IMG/VR virus record: IMGVR_UViG_3300028735_000017
Coordinates: 1 to 36,168 of that record
Strand: one strand, 5' to 3'
From: a virus
Length of the DNA stretch: 36,168 nucleotides
Under the pieces are notes generated by a model that was not told the DNA's origin, did no database searches, and worked only from the letters and a program-made list of their open reading frames with translations. This document shows, in pieces, positions 13,249 through 22,878 of this stretch. A program made the translations under genes and the position numbers. Positions within the stretch are counted from its first letter, which is position 1, and every line of letters starts with the position of its first letter.

Positions 13249-14165
13249 TAAAATACATTAAAAAATAATCCATAACTTAAACTTGCTCGTTCTGCCCAAT
13301 TGGTTTCGTAGTCAGTATCCCCCTTAGCATATCTAGCCGAAGTATCAGTAATCTTCATAATATACCATTCGCCGTTTGCCTTAGTATATCCGTAATATTC
13401 ATTATCAAAATCAGTTATCTTGTAGTCCGCAAGGGACGCTTGGAGGGTCTCTTCAGTAGCGACTCCTTCCAGTTTTTGGAGGTATCCAGTCTCAATCGGA
13501 GTCAATCCACACCCGCCGCCACCCACTCGGTCAACGGCGACTTTGAGTCTTCCGTTTTCAAACTCAAATCCGTATTCTTTTTCTTTTTTTTCGTAAATGG
13601 ATTTGAGCCAGTCGGCAATGACGGATATATCTTCAGTAGTGGCTAACTTAGTAGCCAAAGCGTCAACCGACTCTTTAATTTTTTTTATTTCTGTAAAATC
13701 AAAAGGTTTCTCAAGGATTTTCATCAGCTCATCGAGCATCAGAGTATAATCAGTGATTTCTTTCTGTTCGAGTTTATCGAGCTTCTTTTCGATTTTCTCA
13801 AGCGCCTTGACTATGGAGGTAGTATCAATGTTTACTTTAGTCTTTCCAATATTTACGCTTAAGTCTTTTTTCTCCAGCGTTTCCTTTAGTTCTGCAAGTT
13901 TCGCTGAAAGTTCCGAAAAGTCAGTTTTGGGGATTTCGGGAAAATCGGGAAATTCAATGTCTTTCACAGCTTGGGAAACTTCGTCTAATTTCTCAACGAT
14001 GGGTTCACTGATTTCAGTCGGGTTGGTTAGTTCGTATTTCTTGTCTTGGATAGCCTTTACTATAGGGTCAGAAATATCCTTTCCGTTAATTAACTTAACA
14101 AAGAAAAAACTTTCCTTAATTTCCTTTTTTGCCCACGCTATGAGGTCTTTAATTCCGAGGTTCAT
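13248..14165 (-). CDS. Coiled-coil virion protein (fibre or tail-associated)
   Basis: 305 aa. N-terminal ~200 residues are helical with several heptad stretches (ELSAKLAELKETLEKKDLSV, IVKALEKIEKKLDKLEQKE). A Gly-rich turn (VDRVGGGGCGL) precedes a C-terminal beta domain (EYYGYTKANGEWYIMKITD, ARYAKGDTDYETNWAERASL) of a type often found at the end of phage fibre or baseplate-like proteins. Its start overlaps the stop of the giant ejection protein by 4 bases. Likely trimeric stalk plus head. Confidence 0.65.
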   Translation of the reverse strand: MNLGIKDLIAWAKKEIKESFFFVKLINGKDISDPIVKAIQDKKYELTNPTEISEPIVEKLDEVSQAVKDIEFPDFPEIPKTDFSELSAKLAELKETLEKKDLSVNIGKTKVNIDTTSIVKALEKIEKKLDKLEQKEITDYTLMLDELMKILEKPFDFTEIKKIKESVDALATKLATTEDISVIADWLKSIYEKKEKEYGFEFENGRLKVAVDRVGGGGCGLTPIETGYLQKLEGVATEETLQASLADYKITDFDNEYYGYTKANGEWYIMKITDTSARYAKGDTDYETNWAERASLSYGLFFNVF

Positions 14166-17100
14166 ATAAGTGTTAAATCAGGCGTTTTATAATAATTATT
14201 CTGTAAGAGTTTAAGAGCAGCAATCAGGCCGTAAACCGAGAAAACATCATACATCTTTTTGGGGGGAATATAGCCGATGTTTGAATAAGGAACGACTGGG
14301 GGTATAAGTTTCAGTTTTTCAATAGCTTTCGTTAGTTTTGGATCTTTTTTAGTGTTCACTTTGTTATCAAAAGCAGTCGTAATTATATTTTTGGCTTTTT
14401 GAGCTGTCATCTTTCCGCTGGCTACTGCGCTAACCACGCTTTGCTCTTTTGAGTTTAATCTCGGAGGACTGGAAGCGAGTCTATCCCCAAAGGTGGTCGA
14501 GGATTCTCGCCACGCCATCGCTCCTAGCATTGTTTTCTTTTCATCATCGGTCAAGTCTTTCATTATCTTGTTTCCATCCACTCCTGTTGCTTCTGCGCCA
14601 TAACCGTTATTGCTCCATTTTCTAGCGGCTTGCTCGACTGTAAGATTAGAATACACACCACTTTTAAACAAGAGTTCTTCCGCCGCTCGCTTGCCTATTT
14701 CTGGAGTTTTGAATTTCAAAAATTGTCCTCCGTCTTTAGCCATTGATCCCGGAACTGCCAAGCCTTCGTCTATCCAGTGTTGAGTCGCTTTACCTATTTT
14801 GATATTGAGCGGATTATTGTTTCCAACTGCCGCGCCTTTGCCGATATTGACTGAAGCCAGAGTCGCCGTCGGAGCTAATTCTGGAAACTGCTCTTTCATT
14901 TTTGCATAAGCTTCTGCCTGCTGGTCTTCAGGCAGTTTTTCGATTTCAGCGAACATTGCCATTTTTCGAGCATTGGCTTCTTCTTCTGGAGTCGCCTCTT
15001 TTCCTTCTGGGATAACCTTTGATAATTCTTTTTTAGTTTCTTTGCTGATTTTTCCTTCTTCCAACATTTTTACCGCTTTATCAAAGGCATCTACTTGCTC
15101 GTCGGTGATGGTCTCGTCTTTGTTTATTCTTTTATCCATATTTTCTATAAGGCGGTCTTGTTCTTCAACATCAAGTTTATCTAGAAATCTGGCCATTCCT
15201 TCAATATCCTTTTCTCTCATTAACTTTTCCAATTCGGTTGAATTTTTAGTTTTCCACGCTTTATCAACTTTTTCAAATTCAGCATATTCCTTATCGTTGA
15301 GTGAGTTTATAATTTCATCAGCCTGATCATATTTTCCTTCAGAATCAAGTTTTTTTACTTCCCTAAAGAGATCAGTCGCTTTCACTTGCGTCAACACCTC
15401 TTCAGGAGACTTTAGTTGAGTATTTAATTCTGCTCCGAGGATTTGATGTTCAGCCTGATCTTTTGCGTATGTAGTTATGTCTTTTAGGAACTTTGCCTTG
15501 TCTTCATCTGGAAGTGAATGATAATAGGAACTTCCCATAATCATTCTCATTCCATCTAAAGTGGTTATTCCTGCTGATTCCTGAAGTTTTGATTGAAGAT
15601 CAGCGCTTAATTCTTTGTTTTCCCAAGCTCCGTTTACCTTAATTCTAATTGAACTTCCATAGGGCGATGGAATAGGAACTTGGTCTTGTGGCAAAATATC
15701 CTGCAACCTTCTAAGTTCAGCAGTTACTTCATTATTTTGAGACCTGGCTGGTCTTGTTGGATCGAGGAGTGTTTCCCAAAATCCTTTTCCGCCAACGGGT
15801 TGACCAAAAATATCTCTGACTTTGGCCAGTTTTTCTCTCCAGCCAGGAACAGTCGCTTGGAAAGCCTGACCTATCCCAGCAACGCTGTTTTCACTCATTC
15901 TTTGCCAACCGTCCATTCCTTCAGCTATTTTTCCGATTAAGCGAGGAACAATTGACCCAGCTAGACTTTTAGCCACTGCAAATCCTTTTTTCTCTGGTTG
16001 CATTACTGCCTCTGACCAAGTAGAAAGACCCGTAAGAAATGATTGTTCCGTAAGCCATTTTAATCCTCCGAACATTGCCGCCGTTGTTGCCTTTGCCTTA
16101 TCTTTGGTTTCATCGTATGTTTTTTTAAAATAACCCCCCATTAGCAATGCCGCTCCCATAGGGCCAAGTGCATACACGGAACGCCATTTGTCTCCTATCT
16201 TGACTGCGTTGGGCATTTTTCCTTCTGCTTTTTGAATCGCCGTCTCTTTTCCCTGTTCTCGCCCTAAATTAAGCCTTCCAGTCTTATAAAGATAAGCGCC
16301 AATCCCTAAAAGAGTTGTTCCGACTGTGCTTCTTCCTATCGCTTGAGCCATTCTTCTTTGGTTAAATTTTCCTTCAATTATTTGAGATATAATTTCTTTT
16401 CCAACGCCGACTGGACTATAATCTAGGATTTGTGTGGCTACTGCTCCTGGCGTTCTGGTAAACGGAGCAATAAATTGTCCAATAACCGGGAGTCTTTGAA
16501 TTGATTGTGCCGCTCTGCCCAGCCAAGTTTCATTCTGAAATACAGCCGTGCTGGCATCCGCGACAGCCGTTTTCAAGGCTTCATCGGAAGGATTATTTAT
16601 AAAGTTCTTTACAAATTCCTCGACATTAGGAACCTTAGCATTTTTTGCTTCTGCTAGAGCTTGACTCATCATTGAATTTTGATAGGCAGCATAGTAAAAA
16701 GGTTGGTCTTGAGCGCCAAGAAACCTGAAAACAGATTGGGTATAGGCATTAGCTACCTTCCCTGCCTTAGAATCACCGAAATAAACCCTTCCCATATCCC
16801 ACTTTGCGGCGACATCTCTTGTGTCAAAACCTGTTTTTAAATAAGTTTTCGCTTTACTTAAACCTTCTGCCACACCCTTAGCCTCTCCCCTTGCTGTTGC
16901 GACAAACGCGCGGCGTTTAGTAAAAACCGACATTGCCATATCCGCGACAGAAGCTGGTATTTTTTCGACTTGCCGAACAAGAGATTTAGTTATATTAGAA
17001 CCCAGATTTACTCCAGTTGTTGTTGGAGCGGTTAGAAGTCCGGCTTTCCAAACTGTTGAAACTTTCTTAACAAGCTCGGATGGCATTAAATTACCAAGTT

Positions 17101-18820
17101 TATCGTGAATCTGCTTGAATAGTTGAGCCTTTTCCTCTCCTGTTGCTACTTTGAATTTATTGAATAAATCGGTAAATTCTTTTACTTGATCACCAGAAAG
17201 ATTAGGAATTTTTTTAGCCAATCTCGCCCCTTCATTGTATTTTTCTATTTGCGCGTTAGCAAAGCGCAAAAATCCTTCGGGAGTCATTTTCCCCCACTGC
17301 TTTGCCGCTTCGACCGCTCGACCCGCCTCAGTAAGATTTGCCGAGTTGGTCTTGATTACATTCGCCGCTTTTTCCCAAAGAGCATTGGCAGTTGCTTCAT
17401 CCGTAGCTTTTTGAGCTTTGGCTATGTAATGATTGGCGACTTCATTGCCTACTGCCACCCCCATATCGTCTACTCTGGTTCTTGCTATTTTCTCGGCAGT
17501 CGCAAGGTCATCTCTAACTAGATTTTTTGCTTTAATATAAAGTTCTTCTCTGCTTCTAGGAGTGTATTCTGTTCCCAATCTTATTCCTAGCTGTTCTGGT
17601 GTTTCGGGCATTTTTTTAATTCTCGCTTCATATCCTCTCGGTTTCAAAAACTCATCCGCTTTTTCCAGATTTACACCGCTAGCTTTTGTTATTCCTCCTT
17701 CTTGTAGGGGCTTGACTTCTTTTATTGTGAGTCCGGGCGGATTTTCTTTTATATATTTCCCAAGAGCTGTTTTTCCTGTTCGCTCGAGTTCAGCTTTTGC
17801 CATTCCGGGGAGTTCTTTCAGCGTCTTGGCAAATTCTCCTCTTCCAATTTTCGAGGTTAAAAATTTCTCGAGATAAGGAGCGACAATCTCCGCTGCGTCC
17901 CCGAATTTGGCATAAGATTTCATATTTTCTTTTATCTGATCCCAAGAATAGTCTTTAGCCAGTCCTTCCGATATAGCAAATCCAATACCCTGCAACGCGC
18001 CTATGCCACCTCGTTTAAGAAGTTCCATTTTGGCGGTATCGGGAATCAGTTTATAAACCGTGGCTTCCAGTCCTGCCGCACCCGTTTTCTTCACAATGGA
18101 TTTCAGATCTTCTTTTGAAATTGTCGGGAGTATATCGAGATTTCCTTTTTCGTATTCTTCACGAACCCTTTTATCAGTCGCATAAGCCAAACTTTCCCCG
18201 CCAATTTTTCCCGCTGTTTCCAAAAGTTTTGTTTGGGCAGGAAAAAGATTTTCAGCAACTGTCTTTGCTCCACGAAATGCAGTTCCCGGAATTTCTTTCG
18301 CGACATCCATTACTCCGACTTTTGGTCCTGAGGTGATATTTCGATAAATTTCTGGTGCTTGTGTAGCAATCCTTTCCCCTATCCCCACTGATGCTCCTAA
18401 ATAACCTCTTAATATGCCTGTCGGGTCGATGGCTCTTTGCACTCCCTCAAATACTCTCTGTTGAAGCGGCTTGTTTTTTTCCTCCTCATATTTGTTTTTA
18501 ACATAGCTGAAAATATTTTGCGGAATGGAAGCTGGAGTAATTGGTGTAGTTTTAAATTCCTGAAGTTTATTAACTACTGAACCTAAAACAGCCTGATGAA
18601 GATTGGAAACATTACCCTGAAAGGCTTTTGCGTAAGCACTGACAAAATCTCCAACCGCTTCCTCTTCAGTCTTTGGCTTGTGAAGTTCTTCCTTTGCTCG
18701 TTCATTCACTTCTCTCATTATCTGGGCACGGTTAACTTCCTGCCCCTGTTTCTTGGCTTCTCGAATGGCCATCCTAGCCTCGTGTCTTGCTTGTGCTCTT
18801 GCTCCTGCAATTGATACCAT
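14162..18820 (-). CDS. Giant internal virion / ejection protein with lysozyme-like end
   Basis: 1552 aa. The N-terminus is helical and charged; the middle (~600-1000) has long amphipathic helices and Ala/Gly stretches (GLLTAPTTTGVNLGSNITKS, RLPVIGQFIAPFTRTPG, LGPMGAALLMGGYF), resembling the large polyvalent or transglycosylase-bearing inner proteins of podoviruses. Residues ~1090-1300 are coiled coil. From ~1327, GNNNPLNIKIG...GGQFLKFKTPEIGKRAAEEL and WSNNGYG resemble muramidase-like domains that begin NNPGN. Expected role: packed in the capsid, ejected with DNA, opens a path through the wall. Lies beside the 364-aa protein, as ejection genes usually do. The peptidoglycan activity is an inference. 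Confidence 0.75.
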   Translation of the reverse strand: MVSIAGARAQARHEARMAIREAKKQGQEVNRAQIMREVNERAKEELHKPKTEEEAVGDFVSAYAKAFQGNVSNLHQAVLGSVVNKLQEFKTTPITPASIPQNIFSYVKNKYEEEKNKPLQQRVFEGVQRAIDPTGILRGYLGASVGIGERIATQAPEIYRNITSGPKVGVMDVAKEIPGTAFRGAKTVAENLFPAQTKLLETAGKIGGESLAYATDKRVREEYEKGNLDILPTISKEDLKSIVKKTGAAGLEATVYKLIPDTAKMELLKRGGIGALQGIGFAISEGLAKDYSWDQIKENMKSYAKFGDAAEIVAPYLEKFLTSKIGRGEFAKTLKELPGMAKAELERTGKTALGKYIKENPPGLTIKEVKPLQEGGITKASGVNLEKADEFLKPRGYEARIKKMPETPEQLGIRLGTEYTPRSREELYIKAKNLVRDDLATAEKIARTRVDDMGVAVGNEVANHYIAKAQKATDEATANALWEKAANVIKTNSANLTEAGRAVEAAKQWGKMTPEGFLRFANAQIEKYNEGARLAKKIPNLSGDQVKEFTDLFNKFKVATGEEKAQLFKQIHDKLGNLMPSELVKKVSTVWKAGLLTAPTTTGVNLGSNITKSLVRQVEKIPASVADMAMSVFTKRRAFVATARGEAKGVAEGLSKAKTYLKTGFDTRDVAAKWDMGRVYFGDSKAGKVANAYTQSVFRFLGAQDQPFYYAAYQNSMMSQALAEAKNAKVPNVEEFVKNFINNPSDEALKTAVADASTAVFQNETWLGRAAQSIQRLPVIGQFIAPFTRTPGAVATQILDYSPVGVGKEIISQIIEGKFNQRRMAQAIGRSTVGTTLLGIGAYLYKTGRLNLGREQGKETAIQKAEGKMPNAVKIGDKWRSVYALGPMGAALLMGGYFKKTYDETKDKAKATTAAMFGGLKWLTEQSFLTGLSTWSEAVMQPEKKGFAVAKSLAGSIVPRLIGKIAEGMDGWQRMSENSVAGIGQAFQATVPGWREKLAKVRDIFGQPVGGKGFWETLLDPTRPARSQNNEVTAELRRLQDILPQDQVPIPSPYGSSIRIKVNGAWENKELSADLQSKLQESAGITTLDGMRMIMGSSYYHSLPDEDKAKFLKDITTYAKDQAEHQILGAELNTQLKSPEEVLTQVKATDLFREVKKLDSEGKYDQADEIINSLNDKEYAEFEKVDKAWKTKNSTELEKLMREKDIEGMARFLDKLDVEEQDRLIENMDKRINKDETITDEQVDAFDKAVKMLEEGKISKETKKELSKVIPEGKEATPEEEANARKMAMFAEIEKLPEDQQAEAYAKMKEQFPELAPTATLASVNIGKGAAVGNNNPLNIKIGKATQHWIDEGLAVPGSMAKDGGQFLKFKTPEIGKRAAEELLFKSGVYSNLTVEQAARKWSNNGYGAEATGVDGNKIMKDLTDDEKKTMLGAMAWRESSTTFGDRLASSPPRLNSKEQSVVSAVASGKMTAQKAKNIITTAFDNKVNTKKDPKLTKAIEKLKLIPPVVPYSNIGYIPPKKMYDVFSVYGLIAALKLLQNNYYKTPDLTLI

Positions 18821-18825
18821 ATGAT

Positions 18826-19920
18826 TTAACCTATTTTATCGGCCACCCAGCCCCAACCCGGATATTGAGCTTCGATTCTTCGACGAGCTTCTTCTTTCAA
18901 TGCGTCTTTTTTGGATTGTCTTCGTTCTCTGCCGACTCTGACGATGTAAGTTTGGACAATGTCATCTAAAAACTTGCTTCTAGCATTCACTTCCGCTTCG
19001 GCTCTTTTTGCCGCCTCTTCACTTTCTTTTTGGGCTCGGGCAATTTCCTCTTGGTTGGCGCTTTGCTCTCTAGCGGAGATTGCGCTTTGAATGTTTTGAA
19101 GTTCAAGCGCTTGTTTCGCCGCTGCGTAGGCTTTTTCTGATTTGTATTTCTTAGCTAACTTCTTATTCATTGCTTCCATTGAGAGTCCCTCTGGGAAGTA
19201 TCCAAAGGTCTGTGTGAACATATCCGTTACGACTTTCCTTTCGTTGGATTTCCTTATTTTTTCAGCCATTTTTTCAGTTGAATCTCCAAATCCGATTCCC
19301 GCATCTGGGAATTGAAGCATTAGTTGTTTGACATCGTTTAATTCATTGGCTCGGAGATTGTATCGTTCAGCAGCTTCGGCAGTAGCCATTGAAAGTTTGT
19401 TTTTCAGAACGTCTAGTTGATTGGTTAGCGCAGTACTAGCGGTTTCCGCCTCCCGGGCAAGAGCCGAACGTTCTAAAGCGCGTTGAGCCGCTTGTTGCGC
19501 CGCTTCACCCCGAAGAACTCCCATTGCTTTCGGCTGGTTCATTATTCCCTGTTGGCCTTGTTCGGTTTCAGTATCGTAAGTGTTCAGTTTCTGCAAAGCA
19601 GCCGTATTATAATCCGACAATTGTTTATAGAGGTTTTGGTATTCAGTTTGGAGTTGAGGAATCCCAAGTTCGTTATAAATTTGAGAACGGATATTCATCA
19701 AATCATCTGGTCTAGGCGCAGGCGCAGTGGAAGCCGCCATAATGTTACCAGCGGAATAGACTTGTTGAGCGGGAGCTTTAAGTCCGTATTTAGTGAGAAA
19801 AGTCTGCAATTCGCCAGAACTTAACTTTCCCCCGTATTTTTCCTTGTTTAAAATATCCTGCGTTCCCCCTGCCGCTAAGAAAGCTTGGATATTAGCTTGA
19901 TTCTCGTTTTTCGTTGTCAT
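18826..19920 (-). CDS. Internal virion protein, coiled coil
   Basis: 364 aa, ATG behind GAGGAG. Gln/Ala-rich N-terminal half (SGELQTFLTKYGLKAPAQQV, then NTAALQKLNTYDTETEQGQQ), long heptad region (LERSALAREAETASTALTNQ; SANQEEIARAQKESEEAAKR) and a short globular tail (IEAQYPGWGWVADKIG). Size, composition and placement just before the giant protein fit a smaller ejection-channel protein of podoviruses. No enzyme motif. Confidence 0.6.
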   Translation of the reverse strand: MTTKNENQANIQAFLAAGGTQDILNKEKYGGKLSSGELQTFLTKYGLKAPAQQVYSAGNIMAASTAPAPRPDDLMNIRSQIYNELGIPQLQTEYQNLYKQLSDYNTAALQKLNTYDTETEQGQQGIMNQPKAMGVLRGEAAQQAAQRALERSALAREAETASTALTNQLDVLKNKLSMATAEAAERYNLRANELNDVKQLMLQFPDAGIGFGDSTEKMAEKIRKSNERKVVTDMFTQTFGYFPEGLSMEAMNKKLAKKYKSEKAYAAAKQALELQNIQSAISAREQSANQEEIARAQKESEEAAKRAEAEVNARSKFLDDIVQTYIVRVGRERRQSKKDALKEEARRRIEAQYPGWGWVADKIG

Positions 19921-20068
19921 CTTTTTTCTCCTCGATTCTTTCGAGTTTAGTTAGGGGATTAATTAAATTATTTATTTCTATCCAGCTTCGGCCTTGTAGC
20001 TTATGAGTAGCTAGATATTCCAAAACAGCTTCTAAAAGTGGCTCGGGGATTTTATACATTCTTGACAT
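19892..20068 (-). CDS. Small conserved phage protein
   Basis: 58 aa: MSRMYKIPEPLLEAVLEYLA, THKLQGRSWIEINNLINPL and a charged tail KLERIEEKKDDNEKRESS. The MYKIPEPLL..VL.YLA start is a pattern I recall from short phage proteins near virion genes. A second ATG at 20059 may be the true start. It overlaps the 364-aa gene by 29 bases in another frame, and that overlap contains the downstream ribosome site. Function unknown. Confidence 0.6.
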   Translation of the reverse strand: MSRMYKIPEPLLEAVLEYLATHKLQGRSWIEINNLINPLTKLERIEEKKDDNEKRESS

Positions 20069-20096
20069 TTTTTAAAAAATATGCTTAGTTAATTAT

Positions 20097-20420
20097 ATGA
20101 AATCTTTAATTTATATATCTATCGCCATCGTCGCTTTTTTTGTGGCGGTTTTTTTATGCTTTTCGATGTATTTGCGGACCCGACTATTCGTTAATCTTCA
20201 CTGCGCTCATCCTGTCCAGAAAAAGGCTATTCTAAAATACGAGAGTTATCACGGAAGTTGTTGCTGGATGGTCGGAAATCGAACTGATTGCTGGGAGCGA
20301 TGGGATGTTCCCTGCGGAAAGGCGGAGGGTATTTCACCGGGATATGAAACTACCTTTACGGTTATGGATTATACTTGCGATGGTTCTCCGACTGATTTTA
20401 AAATTCCAGTTGATTTTTAA
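20097..20420 (+). CDS. Lone rightward gene: membrane-anchored Cys-rich protein
   Basis: 107 aa. Residues 6-25 form a signal anchor (YISIAIVAFFVAVFLCFSMY). The outside part holds six Cys (C36, C55, C56, C65, C73, C94) in HCAHPV, GSCCWMVGNRTDCWERWDVPCGK and DYTCDG, compatible with three disulfides. It is the only gene on the + strand, between leftward virion genes, and converges on the fibre gene with a 4-base overlap. TTGACA at 20062-20067 could be a -35, but no clear -10 or ribosome site follows. This is the picture of a moron gene acting at the cell surface; function unknown. Confidence 0.65.
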   Translation: MKSLIYISIAIVAFFVAVFLCFSMYLRTRLFVNLHCAHPVQKKAILKYESYHGSCCWMVGNRTDCWERWDVPCGKAEGISPGYETTFTVMDYTCDGSPTDFKIPVDF

Positions 20421-21379
20421 TAATCATATACAACCCCCTTTACAATATCTATCTTTTTTGTCGGGCTTCCACCTTTAGTAGTGGCGACATAATAACTTCC
20501 GCTCAATCCATTATCGGCAACGAGATACTCCGCATACACATATCTCCATCTTGTTCCATATGTGCCAACATCATAAGCGTTGTGGCTTTGCGGCACCAAG
20601 TTACCGTTTACTTCTACCATACTTTCTTTTAATTTAATGGAGCGACCAGTAGAGGCAACAATACGAACACACGAAACCTCGTTTGAACCGCCTCCGGCTT
20701 CATTTGTGTATCCCCCAATGTATCCCCGCCAGTCAGCATTATAATAAAAACTTATATCTTGATTCGCGCCGCCAGTTATGACAACACTTTTCCCTACGCC
20801 CGCCCCAGGCGCGGCTGTTCTTAGCGTCCTCCCAGTAATTGTGCCAGCATTTATCACATCGGCGTTGAGAGAAGCTATTTTAGCTGCCGAGATAGTGGCG
20901 TTGGCTATATGAGCATCTACTATCACCCCCTCAGCGATGTGAGCCGTTCCGATTGCCGCTGCCGCGATTGCCGCGCTTCCTACCGCCGCATTGGCTATTT
21001 TAGTTTCTGTTACGCTGGAATTAGCCAGTTTTGAAGCTTCCACCGCTAAATTAGCCAAATGTTGCGTGTTTACTGAAAGAGGAGCAAGAGCCGCCGTCGT
21101 TACGGAAGCGTCCGCTAACTTTTGCACTCCATTAAGACTGTCCATTACCGTATTTCCGTTCGCATCCTTGAATTTATATGTTCCGTCAAACTTAATATAG
21201 GCTTTAGCTTCTTCAATGGTTTGCCCGCCCCAAAAACTACCAATCCCAGCTACTGTTCGGAAAACTTCACTTCCCGAGCCAACGGTGATTTCCCGAAGGT
21301 TATTGAGAATTTGCCCAGTAGATTGCTCTCCGAGATTTTTTATTTCAATGTCAGTTGGTTGAATATCAAGACTTCCCAT
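20417..21379 (-). CDS. Tail fibre-like protein
   Basis: 320 aa. N-terminal ~80 residues may bind the tail (IKNLGEQSTGQILNNLREIT). Residues ~85-185 are repeats such as LADASVTTAALAPLSVNTQH and EASKLANSSVTETKIANAAV, the trimeric fibre-shaft repeat common in phage fibres. Then comes a beta tip domain (DISFYYNADWRGYIGGYTNE, PQSHNAYDVGTYGTRWRYVY) like the peptidase-type fibre tips without an obvious chaperone. Likely receptor-binding. Starts right after the stop of the 58-aa gene. Confidence 0.75.
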   Translation of the reverse strand: MGSLDIQPTDIEIKNLGEQSTGQILNNLREITVGSGSEVFRTVAGIGSFWGGQTIEEAKAYIKFDGTYKFKDANGNTVMDSLNGVQKLADASVTTAALAPLSVNTQHLANLAVEASKLANSSVTETKIANAAVGSAAIAAAAIGTAHIAEGVIVDAHIANATISAAKIASLNADVINAGTITGRTLRTAAPGAGVGKSVVITGGANQDISFYYNADWRGYIGGYTNEAGGGSNEVSCVRIVASTGRSIKLKESMVEVNGNLVPQSHNAYDVGTYGTRWRYVYAEYLVADNGLSGSYYVATTKGGSPTKKIDIVKGVVYDY

Positions 21380-21556
21380 TTATTTATCTTCCATTATTAT
21401 TTTTATTTGGTCTTTTTCCAGTAAAACCTGAAGAACATTGTGTTCTTTTCGTAGCATTTCCACATACTTCATTCCTTCAAGGATTTTCTGGTCTCTGGTT
21501 TCTTGTCCGTCTTTAGTTCCAGTTATGAGCCTCCAAGAGGCGATTTTCGTTTTCAT
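21380..21556 (-). CDS. Small coiled-coil protein before fibre gene
   Basis: 58 aa: MKTKIASWRLITGTKDGQET then DQKILEGMKYVEMLRKEHNV and LLEKDQIKIIMEDK. ATG overlaps the stop of the propeller gene (ATGA), and its stop directly touches the fibre start, so translation coupling on both sides supports it. Helical; perhaps a fibre assembly helper, but there is no sequence evidence for this. Confidence 0.6.
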   Translation of the reverse strand: MKTKIASWRLITGTKDGQETRDQKILEGMKYVEMLRKEHNVLQVLLEKDQIKIIMEDK

Positions 21557-22854
21557 AAAATTCTAATTGATTTAATTACTGGCGTTGCGCTTCCCGATGA
21601 GTTAAGAGTAATTCGGGCTTGGTGATATTTTCCATCCAGTCCGCCATCGAAATACACTTTTCTTTCGTTCGTGTCCGTGATGGGAGTTTGAGATACCCAG
21701 CTTCCGCCATCTGATTTAGTTTCAATTCCGATGCTTGTTCCTTCGGGAAGCGAGTCATAAGCCACTTCGACCATTTTCAGTTTTCCTTCGGCTTCTGGAG
21801 TGGTGATTGTCCCGTTATATCGGTCTGTTCCTAGTTTATCCACTCCGTAAGTTCCTGAATATTCCCAAGTAAGAAACAAATCCGCTCCCCTAACTTTGAT
21901 TGAGTGAATCGTGGCGTTCACTCCCGCCGAGCAGACATACTCGCAACAAACCGAAGCGGGTAGATTTCGATTTGTCCTTCCAATTGAATAGACTTTACCG
22001 CCGTAGGCAAAGAGCGGAAGCCCTTTGAATTTAGTGGTGAGATATGGATTGATTGAAGTAGTGGCATTGCGAATAGTGAAAAATGGCGTATCTTCCAGCT
22101 CCGCTCCGTTGAAGATGTAAATGTTCCCTGAAGACCCAGCTGAAACATATCCCATATTGGAAAGCATCTGAACCCAGTTTATTCCGTTTTCCCCGATGTG
22201 GGATTCTTCACTCCAGCTTGGTGAATAGGTGTCCCAAATGAACATTCCGCAGTCGTTGATGTAGTCTCCAAGAGTTGTCCCGATGAGAAGCCAGGTTTTG
22301 TAGGAGTCTAAAGTCGTTACGGTATACTGCGGCTGAAGGTCTAGGGAGTTGTCTTGAAAAGTTCCTGCTCCATCCACCGCAGAGACGTATTTGCCGTTTC
22401 CGATGAAGAGAGAAAGATTCTGAACACAAGCGGGGCGGTAATTGGTTTCCTGCGAAAAGGTCTGCCAAGTGTCCGTCCAAGTCGTAGAAAGGTTAAATCT
22501 TCCTAGTTTAGTCGATGTCCAGTAATAGAGATAGTTGTTAAAGTAAGCTCCTCCCTTGTGGGCGGTGTTGACGTTGGTATGAACCAAGGAATATTCTCCT
22601 GTTCCAATGTCTTTTTTCCAGATTTTCCCTGTAGTTTTTCCTAAGAAATAAATATCTCCTGTCGGCACTTTCACGGCAATAGTCGGTTCGGTAGTGTTTG
22701 AGTCTTTAGCGAATTTCAGTCCTGATTTAGCCAATCCCAGCTCGCTTCGAGTATCTATTCCGACCATATCGTCAAAGTAAGACTGAACGGATTTACTCAT
22801 TCCTATTCCGTAGTGAAAATTACTGTAAATGTAGGAGCCGTCTTTTAGTTGCAT
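21553..22854 (-). CDS. Beta-propeller tail protein
   Basis: 433 aa with repeated beta-blade signatures: GDIYFLGKTTGKIWKKDIGT, GGAYFNNYLYYWTSTKLGRF, LSLFIGNGKYVSAVDGAGTF, SSGNIYIFNGAELE, LPLFAYGGKVYSIG. The last ~100 residues form a separate beta domain (GTSIGIETKSDGGSWVSQTP, KYHQARITLNSSGSATPVIK). Podoviral nozzle proteins (tail tubular protein B type) have a propeller, and the position between connector and fibre genes fits, but a plain propeller fibre protein is also possible. Confidence 0.6.
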   Translation of the reverse strand: MQLKDGSYIYSNFHYGIGMSKSVQSYFDDMVGIDTRSELGLAKSGLKFAKDSNTTEPTIAVKVPTGDIYFLGKTTGKIWKKDIGTGEYSLVHTNVNTAHKGGAYFNNYLYYWTSTKLGRFNLSTTWTDTWQTFSQETNYRPACVQNLSLFIGNGKYVSAVDGAGTFQDNSLDLQPQYTVTTLDSYKTWLLIGTTLGDYINDCGMFIWDTYSPSWSEESHIGENGINWVQMLSNMGYVSAGSSGNIYIFNGAELEDTPFFTIRNATTSINPYLTTKFKGLPLFAYGGKVYSIGRTNRNLPASVCCEYVCSAGVNATIHSIKVRGADLFLTWEYSGTYGVDKLGTDRYNGTITTPEAEGKLKMVEVAYDSLPEGTSIGIETKSDGGSWVSQTPITDTNERKVYFDGGLDGKYHQARITLNSSGSATPVIKSIRIL

Positions 22855-22878
22855 TTTACTGAAAAGTTAGTATTTTAT

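Noticed and set aside
20062-20096. Promoter for the rightward gene
   Set aside because: TTGACA is present, but no good -10 lies 16-18 bases on; the TTTTTTAAAAAA palindrome makes a chance match likely, so no promoter is annotated.
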